DNA from: Paenibacillus physcomitrellae
Lineage (GTDB): Bacteria > Bacillota > Bacilli > Paenibacillales > Paenibacillaceae
Length of the DNA: 64,000 nucleotides
Direction of reading: 5' to 3'
Assembly (NCBI RefSeq): GCF_002240225.1
Contig: NZ_CP022584.1
Location: 930,001-994,000, forward strand
Part shown: positions 17,602 to 26,334 of the stretch, one piece after another
How positions within the stretch are numbered: position 1 is the first letter of the stretch
Layout: each line of letters starts with the position of its first letter
Position numbers and translations under genes: made by a program
Notes under the pieces: model-generated
Database searches by the model: none
What the model was told of the DNA's origin: nothing
Seen by the model: only the letters and a program-made list of their open reading frames with translations

Positions 17602-19158
17602 TTACAGCACTTTCGTTGTCCACGATTCGCAGTTCCACGTTTCCGTCACTACATCGCGGTAAAATTCAGGTTCATGGGAAATCAGCAGAATGCTGCCCTT
17701 GTAAGCTTTAAGCGCCCGCTTCAGCTCGTCCTTCGCATCCACGTCAAGATGGTTGGTTGGCTCGTCCAGTACAAGCAGGTTGCTTTCGCGGTTGATCAGC
17801 TTGCAGAGCCGGACTTTGGCCTTCTCGCCGCCGCTCAGCACAGCTATCTTGCTTTCGATATGTTTGGTAGTCAGGCCGCATCTGGCAAGCGCCGCCCGTA
17901 CTTCAAATTGAGTAAAGGACGGAAACTCGTTCCAAATTTCCTCAATACAAGTGTTGTAATTGGCTTCTTTCATTTCCTGCTCGAAATAACCGATTTCCAG
18001 CAAGTCGCCGAGCTGGGCAGAGCCCGAAATAGCCGGAATTTGACCGAGAATGCTGCGGAGCAGCGTCGTTTTACCGATCCCGTTTGCGCCGACGAGTGCG
18101 ATCTTCTGCCCGCGTTCCATGCGCAGGTTCAGCGGTCTGGACAGCGGGGAATCGTAGCCGATCACCAGATCCTGCGTTTCAAAAATCACCTTGCCGGACG
18201 TACGTCCTTCCTTGAAGTTGAACTGCGGTTTCGGCTTCTCTTTGGCAAGCTCGATGACCTCCATCTTGTCCAGCTTCTTCTGGCGGGACATCGCCATATT
18301 CCGCGTAGCCACACTGGCTTTGTTACGCGCCACGAAGTCCTTCAGGTCGGCGATTTCCTGCTGCTGGCGCTTGTAGGCGGATTCCAGCTGCTGTTTCTTC
18401 GCCTCGTACACCTGCTGGAAATAATCGTAGTCGCCCACATAACGTGTCAGCGCCTGATTTTCCATATGATAGATCAGGTTGATGACGCTGTTCAGGAACG
18501 GAATATCGTGTGAAATCAAAATAAAGGCATTCTCGTATTCCTGCAAATAACGCTTCAGCCATTCGATATGCTGCTCATCGAGATAGTTCGTAGGCTCGTC
18601 CAGCAGCAGGATGTCCGGTTTCTCCAGCAGCAGCTTGGCCAGCAGCACTTTGGTCCGCTGACCGCCGCTCAGGTCGTGAACGTCCTTATCCAGACCGATA
18701 TCGGTAAGACCGAGACCACGCGCGGTTTCATCGACTTTGGCATCGATCATATAGAAATCCTGATTGGTTAACGTGTCCTGTATGGTGCCGACATCCTCAA
18801 GCAGCTGCTCCAGCTCCTCAGCGGATACCTCGCCCATTCTGCCGTACATGTCGTTCATCTCTTGTTCCATATCGAACAGATATTGAAACGCTCCGCGCAA
18901 TACGTCGCGGATCGACTGTCCCTTCGTCAATACCGCATGCTGATCCAGATACCCGACCCGCGTGCGTTTGGCCCACTCTACCTTGCCTTCGTCAGGCTGC
19001 AGTTTGCCGGTAATAATGTTCATAAAAGTGGACTTGCCTTCGCCGTTGGCTCCGATCAGACCGATGTGTTCGCCCTTCAGCAGGCGGAAAGATACGTCAC
19101 TAAAGATCCCGCGGTCTCCGAAACCGTGACTCAGACGTTCTACGTTTAATATGCTCAT
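17602..19158 (-). CDS. ABC-F family ATPase (YbiT/YkpA type)
   Basis: 518 residues from the ATG at 19158 with AAAGGTGT upstream. Two ABC domains without membrane segments: GANGEGKST and LSGGQRTKVLLAKLLLEKPDILLLDEPTNYLD in the first, GANGIGKTT and LSGGEKAKVRLCKL in the second, joined by a charged linker (about 240-320). ABC-F proteins bind the ribosome E-site and aid translation or give target protection; the YbiT/YkpA branch is housekeeping-like rather than a dedicated resistance factor. Whether it confers resistance cannot be read from sequence. Confidence 0.92.
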   Translation of the reverse strand: MSILNVERLSHGFGDRGIFSDVSFRLLKGEHIGLIGANGEGKSTFMNIITGKLQPDEGKVEWAKRTRVGYLDQHAVLTKGQSIRDVLRGAFQYLFDMEQEMNDMYGRMGEVSAEELEQLLEDVGTIQDTLTNQDFYMIDAKVDETARGLGLTDIGLDKDVHDLSGGQRTKVLLAKLLLEKPDILLLDEPTNYLDEQHIEWLKRYLQEYENAFILISHDIPFLNSVINLIYHMENQALTRYVGDYDYFQQVYEAKKQQLESAYKRQQQEIADLKDFVARNKASVATRNMAMSRQKKLDKMEVIELAKEKPKPQFNFKEGRTSGKVIFETQDLVIGYDSPLSRPLNLRMERGQKIALVGANGIGKTTLLRSILGQIPAISGSAQLGDLLEIGYFEQEMKEANYNTCIEEIWNEFPSFTQFEVRAALARCGLTTKHIESKIAVLSGGEKAKVRLCKLINRESNLLVLDEPTNHLDVDAKDELKRALKAYKGSILLISHEPEFYRDVVTETWNCESWTTKVL

Positions 19159-19239
19159 GAATTTAGACACCTTTTCCTTTAAACTGTATACTCTCGTCAT
19201 ATTATAAAGGTTAAAGCGTCATAACTCCACATGGGTTTT

Positions 19240-19285
19240 AAAAAAAGAGGCTCTCCTAGCGGCATGAAGCCGCGCCGAGACTGAA
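19240..19285 (-). terminator. Possible terminator of the TetR gene
   Basis: Stem GCGGC/GCCGC with extra CTC/GAG pairing. On the minus strand an A/G-rich gap is followed by seven T. It lies between the TetR gene and the ABC-F gene. Confidence 0.5.
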
Positions 19286-19328
19286 TGCTGCAGCCGCTGC
19301 CCGATCCACCAGCCAAGCATACGGAGGA

Positions 19329-19931
19329 TTAATCCGAATATTTAGCAAAATAATGATCAAACAAAATATCAATCTGCTTCTCAACGGAAATTGAACCCGG
19401 AGCAGACGGTAAATTTTTGATGCGCTGGTCCATTAAAATTGGAAAATATGAGGCGGAATGAATGTGCATGGTCATGGTTCTTAAAATTTCCGGATCGGTT
19501 TCACCCGTAATTTCGGACAGAAGAACGGAAACTTTGTTCATGCCAAGCTTTTTCATGTAAGCGAGGTATTCATAATGGGATTGAAAGGACAGATTCCCTT
19601 TGCCCAGAATTTCTTTCATAAGCTCGGGAAATTCCGCCAAAGAAGCGGCATACCGCTTCATAAACAACTTGAGCCGTTGTTTGGGAGGGATGGACAAATC
19701 GTCCAGAATTAGAAAGTGATCATGAAACTCCGCAAGCATAAACTTCAAGACTTCATTGATCAATTTATCCTTGGAACCAAAATAATAATTGATGAGCGCC
19801 AGGTTGACGTCCGCGCAGGAAGCGATTTTTCGCAGAGTTACATTTTCAAACCCTTCCGCCTTGATCAATTCCAGTGCGGTGTTCAAAATATGATCTTTAG
19901 TTGTCACATCTTTCCCGGTTTCATTGAACAT
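19329..19931 (-). CDS. TetR family transcriptional repressor
   Basis: 200 residues with GGGGAG upstream of the ATG. The N-terminal HTH is TKDHILNTALELIKAEGFENV, TLRKIASCADVNLALINYYF then GSKDKLINEV. The C-terminal ligand domain has no recognisable specificity. It is divergent from a DHA2 exporter gene, with a sigma-A promoter and TTAAAC palindromes between them, so it very likely represses the exporter and itself until an exported drug or toxicant binds. Confidence 0.92.
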   Translation of the reverse strand: MFNETGKDVTTKDHILNTALELIKAEGFENVTLRKIASCADVNLALINYYFGSKDKLINEVLKFMLAEFHDHFLILDDLSIPPKQRLKLFMKRYAASLAEFPELMKEILGKGNLSFQSHYEYLAYMKKLGMNKVSVLLSEITGETDPEILRTMTMHIHSASYFPILMDQRIKNLPSAPGSISVEKQIDILFDHYFAKYSD

Positions 19932-20011
19932 GAGTTACTCCCCTATCGCCATTCTTCATCCACCTTAATACTCCCGCCAGTTCCGTGTCAAGTTGAAGGT
20001 CTTATTCTATA

Positions 20012-20040
20012 TTGACAAATACCCCCTTGCCGACTATTGT
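20012..20040 (+). promoter_or_regulatory. Sigma-A promoter of the DHA2 exporter gene
   Basis: TTGACA, exactly 17 nt, then TATTGT. The downstream edge abuts the TetR-type palindromes, and the start codon is about 150 nt further on, leaving a long leader. Confidence 0.65.
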
Positions 20041-20068
20041 ATTAAACAACGTATTAAACAATGTTTAA
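20041..20068. promoter_or_regulatory. Likely TetR operator (TTAAAC palindrome)
   Basis: Perfect palindrome TTAAAC-AAT-GTTTAA (20054-20068), preceded by a directly repeated half-site ATTAAACAACG (20041-20051). It sits just downstream of the -10 element, where a bound repressor would block transcription of the exporter gene. Confidence 0.65.
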
Positions 20069-20199
20069 AACGACGATTAATCCATTTTTCCTATCTTTAG
20101 ATTCTGGCAGGAGGTGAGTTCCTTTCGCTGACTATAACGCTGACATAACCACTGTGGATCATTAAATAAATACTTAAAGAGAAAACGGAGTGAGAAACC

Positions 20200-21693
20200 T
20201 TGTCTAACCCAGCTAAAGAGAAAAAGGCTGTCAATTCCAATGAATTCTCGATCAGAGCCATCATTGGGCCCCTGCTTGCCGTTATTGTCGGCATGATTAT
20301 GGTTATTTTGGATACGACGGTCGTGAATGTAGCGATTCCGAAACTGGTTGATTATTTCGATACCGACTTAAAAACGATCCAATGGACAGTTACCGGTTAT
20401 ACGCTGGCTTTGTCGGCGGTCATTCCGCTGGCGGGATGGATGACCGACAAATTTGGATCCAAACGGATCTTTCTGATTACCATCGCTTTGTTTACGATCG
20501 GCTCCGCCCTTTGCGCGCTGGCTCAAACGCCGACGCAGTTGATCATTTTCCGCATCCTCCAGGGCATTGGCGGCGGCATGGTTTCTCCAATCGGGATGGC
20601 TATGGTCTTCAGACTGGCCCCACCTGAGAAAAGAGGCTCCATCATGGGCGTGCTTGGCGTTCCGATGCTGATGGCCCCGGCTCTGGGTCCGGTATTATCG
20701 GGCTGGCTGGTGGAATACGTCAGCTGGCACTGGATTTTCCTGATCAACCTGCCAATCGGCATCGTGGCCATGTTCATAGGAATCCGCTTCCTGCCTCAAT
20801 TTGAACGCCATCAGGCTCCGCACTTGGATGTCCTCGGCATGATCCTGGCTCCGATCGCCTTCGCGATGCTGACCTACGGGGTCAGTGAAGGAGGAACAAG
20901 CTGGACTTCAAGCACCACGCTTACCGGCCTTATTGTAGGCGGCGTCGCGCTTGTGCTCTTCATTATTGCTGAACTCCGGCATAAGCAGCCGCTGCTGGAA
21001 CTGCGCGTATTCCGATCCTCCGATTTTACGCGGGGCATCCTGCTGCTCTGGATCGCCCAGGTTGCGCTGTTTGGTTCAATGATTCTGATGCCTTTGTATT
21101 TGCAGCAGATTAAAGGGTACACGCCACTGCAAACAGGTCTCATCCTGCTGCCGCAGGCTTTGGCTTCCGCCTGCTTTATGCCGATTGGCGGACGGCTGTT
21201 TGACCGCTTGGGCGCTCGGCCGCTGGCATTTGTCGGTTTGGCCATCATCTCAACCGCCTTGTTCCTGTTCGCGCATATCTCGGCCGATACCCATCTGATC
21301 GTCATCCTTTTATCCCTGGCCTTGATGGGCAGCGGCATGGGCATGACGATGATGCCGCTCAACACGCATGTTCTGAACTCTGCTCCGGCCAAATTGGTCA
21401 GCCGCGTTACGCCTTTGACCACAGCCGCGCAGCAGGTTGTCGTTTCCTTTGCGATTGCCGGTTTGACAGGCTACCTGACTTCGCATATTAATGCCCGTAT
21501 GGCTGAGCTCGGCAAAGATTATACGCCTTTGCAGGCATTGGATGCAGCTGCAGGCGGATTTAATGAAACTTACTTTTTGGCAGCCTGCCTGGCTGTTGTC
21601 GGCTGGGTCATGACCTTTATTTTGCGCAAACCAAAAAAACAGCCTGATACAGGAAAACAAGAACCTGTCGCAGCTGTGCACGTAGACTTCTAA
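20200..21693 (+). CDS. MFS multidrug exporter, DHA2 (EmrB/QacA) family, 14 membrane segments
   Basis: 497 residues from a TTG at 20200 with CGGAGTGA upstream. Family signatures: LDTTVVNVAIPKL in the first segment, WMTDKFGSKRIFLI (motif A) and RILQGIGGGMVSPIGMAM with the DHA2 motif C-like region GVPMLMAPALGPVLSGWLVE. About 14 hydrophobic segments. It is a proton-driven drug exporter in the cytoplasmic membrane. Divergent TetR gene and operator point to substrate-induced expression. Followed by a strong terminator. Confidence 0.95.
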   Translation: MSNPAKEKKAVNSNEFSIRAIIGPLLAVIVGMIMVILDTTVVNVAIPKLVDYFDTDLKTIQWTVTGYTLALSAVIPLAGWMTDKFGSKRIFLITIALFTIGSALCALAQTPTQLIIFRILQGIGGGMVSPIGMAMVFRLAPPEKRGSIMGVLGVPMLMAPALGPVLSGWLVEYVSWHWIFLINLPIGIVAMFIGIRFLPQFERHQAPHLDVLGMILAPIAFAMLTYGVSEGGTSWTSSTTLTGLIVGGVALVLFIIAELRHKQPLLELRVFRSSDFTRGILLLWIAQVALFGSMILMPLYLQQIKGYTPLQTGLILLPQALASACFMPIGGRLFDRLGARPLAFVGLAIISTALFLFAHISADTHLIVILLSLALMGSGMGMTMMPLNTHVLNSAPAKLVSRVTPLTTAAQQVVVSFAIAGLTGYLTSHINARMAELGKDYTPLQALDAAAGGFNETYFLAACLAVVGWVMTFILRKPKKQPDTGKQEPVAAVHVDF

Positions 21694-21705
21694 AGTTTTA
21701 AAAAG

Positions 21706-21750
21706 ATGGGCGATCACTCTCCGGTGGAGAACCGGAAAGTGATCGCCCAT
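21706..21750 (+). terminator. Terminator-like long hairpin after the exporter gene
   Basis: A 13-bp perfect outer stem (ATGGGCGATCACT and its complement) with an inner TCCGGT/ACCGGA stem. The T-run is short, and it also faces the convergent HesB-like gene. Confidence 0.75.
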
Positions 21751-21773
21751 TCTGCTTGGGGATCAAAGAAAGC

Positions 21774-22097
21774 TTAGCGGCCCCGCAGGTCTTGAATTCT
21801 TACATTCGAACTATAAAGGGAAGCATCGCTGCTTACCTTAAAGGAAGGATAACTGGCGTCTGCTTCGATCCGCATCACTTCATCAAACTGCTGGAGCTGC
21901 TGGCGGTCAACAACAAAGGTAAATGGATCGGCCTCAGCCTTCACATCGGTTTCAAGAGGCTGATCCAAAAGCTGAAGGGTCAGTACGCCGTTGCAGCCGC
22001 AGTCCTGCGTATCATAATAAAGCTTAAAGCAGCCCGGCGCTCCGTTTAAATATCCATTCAGTTTTCGCTTCGTCCACGCGTTCATTTCGATTCTCAT
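21774..22097 (-). CDS. HesB/IscA-like iron-sulfur biosynthesis family protein
   Basis: 107 residues from the ATG at 22097; the frame is open further upstream without a binding site. It contains GCFKLYYDTQDCGCNGVL, the Bacillus YneR/YqkB-like version of the HesB fold with a CGC pair; the three classical IscA cysteines are not all present. The gene follows nirD closely and may serve the [4Fe-4S]/siroheme centre of NirB, but that link is only from proximity. Confidence 0.7.
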   Translation of the reverse strand: MRIEMNAWTKRKLNGYLNGAPGCFKLYYDTQDCGCNGVLTLQLLDQPLETDVKAEADPFTFVVDRQQLQQFDEVMRIEADASYPSFKVSSDASLYSSNVRIQDLRGR

Positions 22098-22135
22098 AAC
22101 GCCGATTTCCCCCTTCAATTTGCCTCTTAAAGCCA

Positions 22136-22447
22136 TTATATCCAAACATATACCTTGCCGTCTTCCAGCAGCGTTTCGAAGGTCGCGACCGTTCCGTGAT
22201 CCGGTTCCTGCACCTGGCCGTCCAGCAGGGAAATTTTCCAGTCATAGAGCGGGCAGTATACGTATTCCCCCGAAACCGTTCCTTCCGCAAGCGGGCCTTG
22301 GCGGTAAGGACTGATGTTCTCCAAAGCTTTGATGCGGCCGTCGCTCAGACGGAATACGGCTATCTTCCGCTCCCCGCAAACCACGCTGTATCCGATTCGC
22401 GGAAGAAGCTCCTCCTGTCTGGCTACATAAACTTTTGTTTTTGGCAT
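22136..22447 (-). CDS. nirD: Assimilatory nitrite reductase small subunit NirD (Rieske-like fold, ligands degenerate)
   Basis: 103 residues. The ATG is 6 nt after the nirB stop, with GGGGGT upstream. The fold matches NirD/NasE: ICVFR-like IAVFRLSDGRIKALEN, GPLAEGTVSGEYVYCPLYDWKISL and a C-terminal GKVYVWI strand. In a true Rieske protein the first ligand pair would read C-P-H and the second C-P-L-H; here they read S-P-Y and C-P-L-Y, so only one cysteine remains and a [2Fe-2S] cluster is unlikely. E. coli NirD also lacks the ligands. It probably acts structurally with NirB. Confidence 0.9.
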   Translation of the reverse strand: MPKTKVYVARQEELLPRIGYSVVCGERKIAVFRLSDGRIKALENISPYRQGPLAEGTVSGEYVYCPLYDWKISLLDGQVQEPDHGTVATFETLLEDGKVYVWI

Positions 22448-22452
22448 CCGGA

Positions 22453-24870
22453 TTACCCCCTAACGACCGCATACAGGTCTTTTTGAAGTTTTGGATCTTC
22501 GACGACTTGCTGCCAAGGATTCCGGCGTTTGCCTTCCACCGCTTCATCCAAGCGTTTCAGCAGTTCGGCGCGCTGCTCCGCGCTTAACAAAATCTTTTTC
22601 ACATGGTCAAAACCCATCCGTTTCAGCCAAGGCGCCGTCCGTTCGGCGTAAATACCGGTTTCACGGTAGTATTGAAGGAAAGCGCCGCAAATATCGATGA
22701 CCTCCTGCTCCGTTTCGACCGTTGTCAGCAGCTGGCCTTCCTGCACCTCGGTCCCGCCGTTGCCGCCGATGTAGATCTGGAAGCCGTTTTCGACGCCGAT
22801 GACGCCAAAGTCTTTCACTCCGGTTTCCGCACAGCTCCGCGGACAAGCCGACACGCCCATTTTAAATTTGTGCGGCGTATCGATAAATTCGTAACGCTCC
22901 TCCAGCTTGATGCCGAGACCCATTGAATCCTGCGTGCCAAACCGGCAGAAAGCGGCGCCGACGCAGGTCTTCACGGAACGCACCGCTTTGGCGTAAGCGG
23001 AAGCCGAAGTCATGTCCAGCTCTTCCCACATGTTCGGCAGGTCTTCTTTCTTAACGCCGTAGAGTCCAATCCGCTGGCTGCCGGTAACTTTGACCAGAGG
23101 CACCTCGTATTTTTCAGCCACACGGGCAATCTGCATCAGCTGCTGAGGTGTAGTTTGTCCGCCCCGCATTCTCGGAATGACGGAAAACGTGCCGTTGTTC
23201 TGGATGTTGGCGTGCAGACGTTCGTTGACGAAACGGGAAGCCGGTTCATCTCCATGTTCTTTCGGAAAGGCGACATTCAGGTAAAAATTGATGGCAGGCC
23301 GACATTTCGGACAGCCTTCCCGGTTCCGGAATCCGAGCTGCTCGTAGACCTCGTCCGTGGTGGTCAGTCCTTTCTCATGAATCTGAAGCACGATTTCATC
23401 CCTCGACAGGTCCGTGCAGCCGCAAATGCCCGTTGGCGCTGTAGCCACTCTATCGCCCAAAACGTAGGTCAGCAGGTCTCCGATCATGCCCTTGCATTTT
23501 CCACACGAACCGCCCGCTTTGGTCGCTTTGGTGACTTCGGCTACCGACTTGAGGTCCTTGCCTCGGATCGCCTGCAGAATCGTTCCTTTCGTTACCCCGT
23601 TACAGCCGCATATTGTTTCATCATCGGCCCACTGGGTCACATCGTCCGCAGCGCTTCCCCCGCAGCATCCGCCACCCGCAGGCAGCAGGGAAACCGAGGT
23701 CAATGCCGAGATATCCTGTTTCTGCTTCAGCAGCTTGAAATAACGATTCTCTTCAGAGGTATCTCCGTAAAGGACGATGCCGACCACCTGATTGTCTTTA
23801 ATGAACAGCTTTTTGTAGCTGTTAGTTAGACCGTCATAAGCTTCTATGCTTTTTACACCGCCCACTTCCTTGATCTCTCCTGCCGAAAAAAGATCGCAGC
23901 CCGAAACTTTAAGCGACGTATAGGTTGTGCTTCCGCCATAAGGGGCGGTTTCACGCCCGGTTAGAACGTCGGCCAGCACTTTGCCCTGCTCAAACAGCGG
24001 AGCCACCAGTCCATATACCTTACCCTGGTGTTCGGCGCATTCGCCAACCGCATAAATGCCCTGAGCGGATGTCTCCATCCAATCGTTAACAACAATCCCG
24101 CGGTTTACGGCTAAACCTGCCTGACGGGCCAGAGCCGTTTCCGGGCGTATACCGACGGTCATGATAACCATATCGGCTTCCAATATGGAGCCGTCGCTGA
24201 ATTCAAGTCCCGTGACGCGGGTGTCGCCAAGGATTCGGCTCGTTTTTTTCTCCATAAGGAACTTCAGGCCCTGCTGCTCCAAATCAGCCTTCAGCAGCTT
24301 GCCGGCCATTTCGTTCAATTGGGTTTCCATCAGCCACTTCTCCAGATGAACAACCGTAACGTCCATGCCCTGATCAACAAGCCCCTTGGCTGCCTCCAGC
24401 CCCAAGAGCCCTCCGCCAATGACCGCCGCTTTCCGGTAGCTTTTGGCCGTTTCGAGCATGCTCAGCGTATCGTCAATGGTTCTGAAGCCCAAAACGCCTT
24501 CCAGGCTTGAACCTTCCACCGGCAAAATAAACGATCGCGAACCCGTCGCCAAAATACATTTGTCGAAGCCGATTTCTTTGCCGCTTTGGGTGCGCACCTT
24601 CCTGGCCCCTGTGTTCAGGCTTACTGCCGGATCGTGGTGAACCAGCTCGATCTTCTGTTCGGCATACCAGCTTGCCGGGTTGGTGATAATCTCTTCTATT
24701 GTATTTTTGTTCTGCAGCACATTGGAAAGCATGATTCTATTATAATTAGTATAGTTTTCTTCCCCGATAATGGTAATGTCATAACGTTCGGCGTCCCGAT
24801 CCAGGATTTCCTCAATCGTTCTTACGCCCGCCATCCCGTTCCCTATCAGCAGCAGCTTTTCCCTCGTCAT
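22453..24870 (-). CDS. nirB: Assimilatory nitrite reductase large subunit NirB
   Basis: 805 residues with GGAGGGAG before the ATG. It reduces nitrite to ammonium with NAD(P)H in the cytoplasm. Domains: FAD/NAD-binding oxidoreductase (1-290, GNGMAGVR and GGGLLGLEAAKGL motifs), NirB C-terminal oxidoreductase part, two BFD-like [2Fe-2S] segments (CGCNGVTKGTI with CGKC, near 425-475; CGCTDLSRDEI with CPKC, near 490-530), then the siroheme/[4Fe-4S] domain with TCVGAAFCRFG (C-x5-C) and SACPRSCAE (C-x3-C). All cluster cysteines are present. Operon with nirD; no nitrate reductase is in the window. Phased TAGGG-N4-CCCTA-like boxes lie upstream. Confidence 0.96.
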   Translation of the reverse strand: MTREKLLLIGNGMAGVRTIEEILDRDAERYDITIIGEENYTNYNRIMLSNVLQNKNTIEEIITNPASWYAEQKIELVHHDPAVSLNTGARKVRTQSGKEIGFDKCILATGSRSFILPVEGSSLEGVLGFRTIDDTLSMLETAKSYRKAAVIGGGLLGLEAAKGLVDQGMDVTVVHLEKWLMETQLNEMAGKLLKADLEQQGLKFLMEKKTSRILGDTRVTGLEFSDGSILEADMVIMTVGIRPETALARQAGLAVNRGIVVNDWMETSAQGIYAVGECAEHQGKVYGLVAPLFEQGKVLADVLTGRETAPYGGSTTYTSLKVSGCDLFSAGEIKEVGGVKSIEAYDGLTNSYKKLFIKDNQVVGIVLYGDTSEENRYFKLLKQKQDISALTSVSLLPAGGGCCGGSAADDVTQWADDETICGCNGVTKGTILQAIRGKDLKSVAEVTKATKAGGSCGKCKGMIGDLLTYVLGDRVATAPTGICGCTDLSRDEIVLQIHEKGLTTTDEVYEQLGFRNREGCPKCRPAINFYLNVAFPKEHGDEPASRFVNERLHANIQNNGTFSVIPRMRGGQTTPQQLMQIARVAEKYEVPLVKVTGSQRIGLYGVKKEDLPNMWEELDMTSASAYAKAVRSVKTCVGAAFCRFGTQDSMGLGIKLEERYEFIDTPHKFKMGVSACPRSCAETGVKDFGVIGVENGFQIYIGGNGGTEVQEGQLLTTVETEQEVIDICGAFLQYYRETGIYAERTAPWLKRMGFDHVKKILLSAEQRAELLKRLDEAVEGKRRNPWQQVVEDPKLQKDLYAVVRG

Positions 24871-24944
24871 GAGACTCCCTCCAAGTTTGTGATTTCATTC
24901 ACTTGTTTAATTTAAATGTATCACGCCCTTGTAGGCGAACCTAT

Positions 24945-25021
24945 TAGGGAAATGCCTGATTTTGAGGGGAGTATCTATAGGGATATCTCTTATTCTCGCA
25001 GGATAAAAAGGGGTTTCCCTA
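24945..25021 (-). promoter_or_regulatory. Three phased TAGGG-N4-CCCTA-like boxes upstream of nirB
   Basis: Boxes at 24945-24958 (TAGGG AAAT GCCTG), 24978-24991 (TAGGG ATAT CTCTT) and 25008-25021 (AAGGG GTTT CCCTA, 9 of 10 to consensus). Their centres are 33 and 30 bp apart, close to three helical turns. The pattern resembles the NreC box known from staphylococcal nitrate/nitrite genes (from memory). The gap 24871-25210 otherwise holds only small hairpins. Confidence 0.4.
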
Positions 25022-25034
25022 ATTGAAGAAAACT

Positions 25035-25053
25035 AGAAGTGAACGCCACTTCT
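25035..25053. repeat. Small perfect hairpin upstream of the nirB control region
   Basis: AGAAGTG/CACTTCT with a 5-nt loop; no T-run on either strand. Role unknown. Confidence 0.35.
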
Positions 25054-25145
25054 TGTGATATATAGAAAAATCCCCTCCCGTTCAACAGGATTTGTAATCT
25101 CCATCAGAGCAGGAGACTTTTTCCACTCTCTACTGTAAGGGGATA

Positions 25146-25170
25146 CCACCCAAACATTTCGTTTGGGTGG
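25146..25170. terminator. Perfect 10-bp hairpin downstream of the aldo/keto reductase gene
   Basis: CCACCCAAAC, 5-nt loop, GTTTGGGTGG. It lies 41-65 nt beyond the aldo/keto reductase stop codon. It lacks a T-run, so its terminator role is tentative. Confidence 0.5.
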
Positions 25171-25210
25171 GCTTATGGTGAGCTAAGGATGGGTTTCTTC
25201 AAACGTTCCG

Positions 25211-26146
25211 TTACCAGCCCAAATCCGCCTGCTTAATCTTCTGTTCCCACAATGCCTGGAGCTGTTTGACCTGCTCAGCCGGCATGGCTTTATCGCTGGC
25301 AGACACGTTTTCCATGAGCTGAGCGCTGTTGCGCACGCCGGGAATTACCGTAGTGACTTCCGGATAAGCCAAAATAAATCGCAAGGCAGCAGCGGAAAGG
25401 TTTTCCGCCGAGCCTGTAATTTCCTTGACCTGCTCAACCAGCTCTGCCCGTTTGCGGATGATTTCCGGAGACCAGCGGCTTCTGACGCCGGTGAAGGTGC
25501 TGCCCGCGTTGTATTTGCCGGAAAGCCAGCCGGAATCCAGCGGTATTTTAATAATAAGTGCAATATTGCGGTCTTGAGCCAGCTTAAACGCCTCGGCGGT
25601 CTCCTGATAAAGAATGTTAAACATGACCTCCATGGCGCCAATCTTCGTGTTATTGATCAGCTCAAGCATTTCTCTGCTGGAATCCACGGAAGCTCCGTAG
25701 GTCAAAATCTTCCCTTCCTGCTTCAGCTCCTCCAAAATATCGAAGTGGCCGTATTTGCCGTCCAAATAATCAAACGGCGGGTTGTGGAGCAGGATAGAGT
25801 CGAGGTAGTCGGTTTGCAGCCGCTTTAAGCTTTGCTCCACCGATTCCCTGATTTTATCTGCCGAGTAATCGGTGATTCCTTCGGGGCCATGCCCGAATTT
25901 GGTATTGATGACGGCTTGTCCGCGTCTGCCCAGCAGCGCTTCGCCCAGCAGTTGTTCGCTGCGTCCGCCACCGTAATTAGGCGCCGTATCAAAGAAGTTA
26001 ACGCCCTTGTCCAAAGCCTCATGAACCAGCGCGATCGCATCCGCATCGTCCATCGCTTCCCAATCTTGGCGGTTGCCCAGCTGCCAGGCCCCGAAACCGA
26101 TTTCAGAAACCTGTTTGCCTGTACTGCCGAATGTTCTATTTTTCAA
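25211..26146 (-). CDS. Aldo/keto reductase family oxidoreductase
   Basis: 311 residues from a TTG at 26146, with GGGAGG 8 nt upstream; the upstream extension in the same frame has no binding site. (alpha/beta)8 AKR signatures: FGSTGKQVSEIGFGAWQLGN, the catalytic Asp/Tyr in FFDTAPNYGGGRSEQLLGEAL, Lys in INTKFG, His in LLHNPP, and the NADPH-site PGVRNSAQL at the C-terminus. It reduces aldehydes or ketones with NADPH. Last gene of a same-strand group with a TetR and an SDR gene, suggesting a shared detoxification response. Confidence 0.92.
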   Translation of the reverse strand: MKNRTFGSTGKQVSEIGFGAWQLGNRQDWEAMDDADAIALVHEALDKGVNFFDTAPNYGGGRSEQLLGEALLGRRGQAVINTKFGHGPEGITDYSADKIRESVEQSLKRLQTDYLDSILLHNPPFDYLDGKYGHFDILEELKQEGKILTYGASVDSSREMLELINNTKIGAMEVMFNILYQETAEAFKLAQDRNIALIIKIPLDSGWLSGKYNAGSTFTGVRSRWSPEIIRKRAELVEQVKEITGSAENLSAAALRFILAYPEVTTVIPGVRNSAQLMENVSASDKAMPAEQVKQLQALWEQKIKQADLGW

Positions 26147-26334
26147 AAGGATAACCTCCCGTTTGACCGCAGCCCTAGCACTGCCGGCTCCTAATAAAAT
26201 TTGTTGAAAAGCCAAAAAGACCCATCCCCCAAACTTTAGCACTATGGCGGATGAGCCGTCAATAAAGGCGGGCAGGCTTAATCTCTTTTGGTCGTAGAGG
26301 AACTGGGCGGAAGCAGAATCCGGCCTCTTGCTGG

